Assembly (NCBI GenBank): GCA_026874595.1
Contig: CM049318.1
Coordinates: forward strand, 22,669,456 to 22,733,455
From: Sipunculus nudus
Taxonomy: Eukaryota > Annelida > Sipuncula > Golfingiida > Sipunculidae
DNA: 64,000 nt
Direction: 5' to 3'
In this document: in pieces, positions 62,616 to 64,000 of the stretch
Numbering within the stretch: position 1 is the first letter of the stretch
How the letters are laid out: the number at the start of each line of letters is the position of its first letter
Translations under genes and position numbers: made by a program
Notes under the pieces: model-generated
Database searches by the model: none
The model's input: the letters and a program-made list of their open reading frames with translations, nothing else
Told to the model about the DNA's origin: nothing

Positions 62616-63035
62616 ATATTTATACATATACAGAGAGAGAGAGAGAGAGAGACGGTATACACAAAAAAGTCGGTTCACTGACGGCTGGCTAAGACACCCG
62701 ACCGGATATCGGAAGATAGCTGAGTGGTTAAACGCTCGGCCTCCTCATCTGGCGACCCGGGTTCGATTCCAGATGTGGCTAAGAGAGTGGGTTGTAGTGG
62801 CCTGGTTTCCTCCGGGTTCCCCGGTTTCCTCCACCCTTACCGACTACCGAGCGCCAACATCCGAGCCATGGGGAGTGCCTCGTATTAGTTATTATAACTA
62901 GTTGTACAATCCATGTAAAAATACATAAATAAAGTTTTACATCAGAAGACCCACTTTTCTGTGTGTACCATTTCTATCTATATACCATGACTCAGCATGG
63001 CTATTCTCTCTTTTTCTCTCTCTCTCTGTCTTTTG

Positions 63036-63091
<56 letters not shown>

Positions 63092-63700
63092 CCATCCCCT
63101 TAGTTACAGAAGTGTATTTAGAGATACCCTTTCCTGAAAAAGAGAGTGGACTAAACATAAAGAAAATAAAACATTAGTACCTTCGATGTTCTCTTGATTT
63201 GCCATGCAACGCAGCCGTCTGTGTGGGGGTGCCACATGAACAGGAAGTTGTCAGATCCATGTAGATAATCATTCAGGTTTTCAAGTAACTGCAAGATAAT
63301 AACAACTGCTGTTCTCTATCTAATCCCATCCATTGTTTTTACCCCTATACATAAATATCCAAAAAGGAGTCCCAAAACGTCGAATGTTTCATTTGAAAAA
63401 AAAAGGTTTGTGAACATTGTTTCTAATACATTTATTAATACCATTACTGTATATAATTTTACTGCCTATTAACACATTACTCATCAAATTTAAACTATCG
63501 GTGTTGGTTGTTACCTCTTCTGTTTTGACAGGATATCGTATTTCTTCAAGTCTGTACGCCGATTCACACTGTATAGTGACGGTCAGAATAATACCCAGAG
63601 CTCCTATGCCAATGGCAGCAGCCCGAAATGCCTCCTCGTCCAGGTCACGTGATATCGTGATAACATTACCAGAGGCACACATCAGTTCCATCTCAAGTAT
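58032..63700 (-). CDS. GULO: L-gulonolactone oxidase copy A, exons 6-12 (5' end off the right edge)
   Basis: Exons 63515-63700, 63181-63288, 62085-62161, 61036-61194, 59952-60113, 58470-58557 and 58032-58172, all GT-AG with the same lengths and phases as copy C. They total 921 bp: 306 residues plus TAA, with no stop or frameshift. Features match copy C: LMCASGNVITISRDLDEEAF, the hydrophobic FFSLFFGKYLINFLLWI, FVQMDDLFLSPAYGRDVCFI, the HWGK motif in exon 11 and RLDPAGMFLNRYLEAVFSMK at the end. About 34 of 306 residues differ from copy C, most in exon 9; exon 10 has one. The donor after exon 11 is GTTAGG. By the spacing in copy C, exon 5 should start just past 64000. Probably functional, but exons 1-5 are unseen. 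Confidence 0.92.
62568..62652. repeat. (TA)n(GA)n microsatellite in intron 7 of copy A
   Basis: TA tract then GA tract, paired with 27322-27449 in copy C. Confidence 0.93.
62715..62930 (+). mobile_element. Full-length tRNA-derived SINE in intron 7 of copy A
   Basis: tRNA-like head with ATAGCTGAGTGGTTAAACGC (A box) and CGGGTTCGATTCCAG (B box), central block CTCCGGGTTCCCCGGTTTCC, conserved tail ending AATAAAGTTTTAC. Flanked by ATCGGAAG (62707-62714) and ATCAGAAG (about 62931-62938), a likely 8-bp target duplication with one change. Copy C lacks it. A truncated relative is at 5905-6122 (minus). Confidence 0.83.
63040..63090. repeat. (TA)n microsatellite
   Basis: TA run next to exon 7 of copy A, paired with 29984-30049. 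Confidence 0.95.
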
Positions 63701-64000
63701 CTGTTTCGGCAAATGAAAAGCGTTTTATGCCCTCACTTGAAATGTGATTGTATTTTAGGCAGGCGTTACTAATATACTGTATTCCATTCCGAGAGGAAAA
63801 ATAATTCGAAATTTTATTCTGATATATTTTAGTGTGCATTACAGTTCGAAGCGTACCAGGTAAATACAGTAGTACAAAATATTCCTTGATCGAAGCTTAG
63901 TCATAAAATTAACATATTACTAAGCAGGCGTCACTGAAACCTTCATATGCAGTAACTAGACAATACTGAATACAGCATCGTAAGTTTATGTTGTACAAAA

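Larger units (their letters stand above)
53755..64000. repeat. Segmental duplication, right copy (pairs with 18227-31020)
   Basis: Same order as the left copy: LINE remnant, intergenic DNA with GGGGAGGGG-rich spacer (55850), and GULO exons 12 to 6. The 54800-58030 part, downstream of copy A, holds no gene I can support; the frame at 55768-56010 has only partial similarity to 21008-21253 and is probably non-coding. Confidence 0.8.

Noticed and set aside
63417-63716. 99-codon plus-strand frame
   Set aside because: Antisense shadow of GULO copy A exon 6; the same kind of shadow occurs at 30389-30592 over exon 6 of copy C.

Overview
The window is AT-rich eukaryotic DNA dominated by short introns and exons, TA/AC/CT microsatellites, tRNA-derived SINEs, a Penelope-like element, a gypsy remnant and hAT-like and pogo-like elements. 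With no insect-style or vertebrate-style repeats recognised and with a true animal L-gulonolactone oxidase (GULO) family present, a lophotrochozoan is suggested, most likely a bivalve mollusc. That taxonomic call is inference. No bacterial operon, CRISPR array, rRNA or intact tRNA gene was seen.

The only host genes I can support are a head-to-tail array of GULO genes, all on the minus strand. GULO is the FAD-dependent enzyme for the last step of vitamin C synthesis. From left to right: copy E (exon 1 and promoter near 4.6 kb, exon 2 at 259-360, rest off the left edge); relic D (exon 1 and promoter near 17.5 kb, exons 10-12 at 12.3-13.1 kb); copy C, complete and open, 12 exons from 39757 down to 23208, 446 residues; relic B (exons 3, 4, 5, 11, 12 between 51975 and 44668, exons 6-10 deleted); copy A (exons 6-12 from 63700 down to 58032, exons 1-5 off the right edge). 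Exon 1 carries only six coding bases (ATG GAG) and lies kilobases upstream of exon 2; it was found by phase, by three-copy conservation and by a shared TATA box.

The array sits in large segmental duplications with a period of about 33-35 kb: roughly 1-5880 matches 33370-41290, and 18227-31000 matches 53755-64000. Differences between paired copies date later events: a 2.1-kb hAT-like insertion in intron 7 of copy C is absent from copy A, a SINE in intron 7 of copy A is absent from copy C, and a tRNA-SINE cluster with CRE-like palindromes lies only in intron 1 of copy C. Exon 10 and its flanks are nearly identical between A and C while neighbouring exons are not, which suggests gene conversion.

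Other regions: 5.9-8.95 kb holds a SINE and a minus-strand Penelope-like element split by an internally deleted gypsy retrotransposon; 10.2-14.6 kb holds degenerate ~300-bp tandem repeats around relic D; 18.2-19.3 and 53.45-54.77 kb hold two copies of a LINE ORF1 remnant. The remaining stretches (about 9.0-10.2, 14.6-17.4, 41.6-44.6, 46.9-48.0, 48.5-51.8, 52.0-53.4 kb) show no gene I can support.
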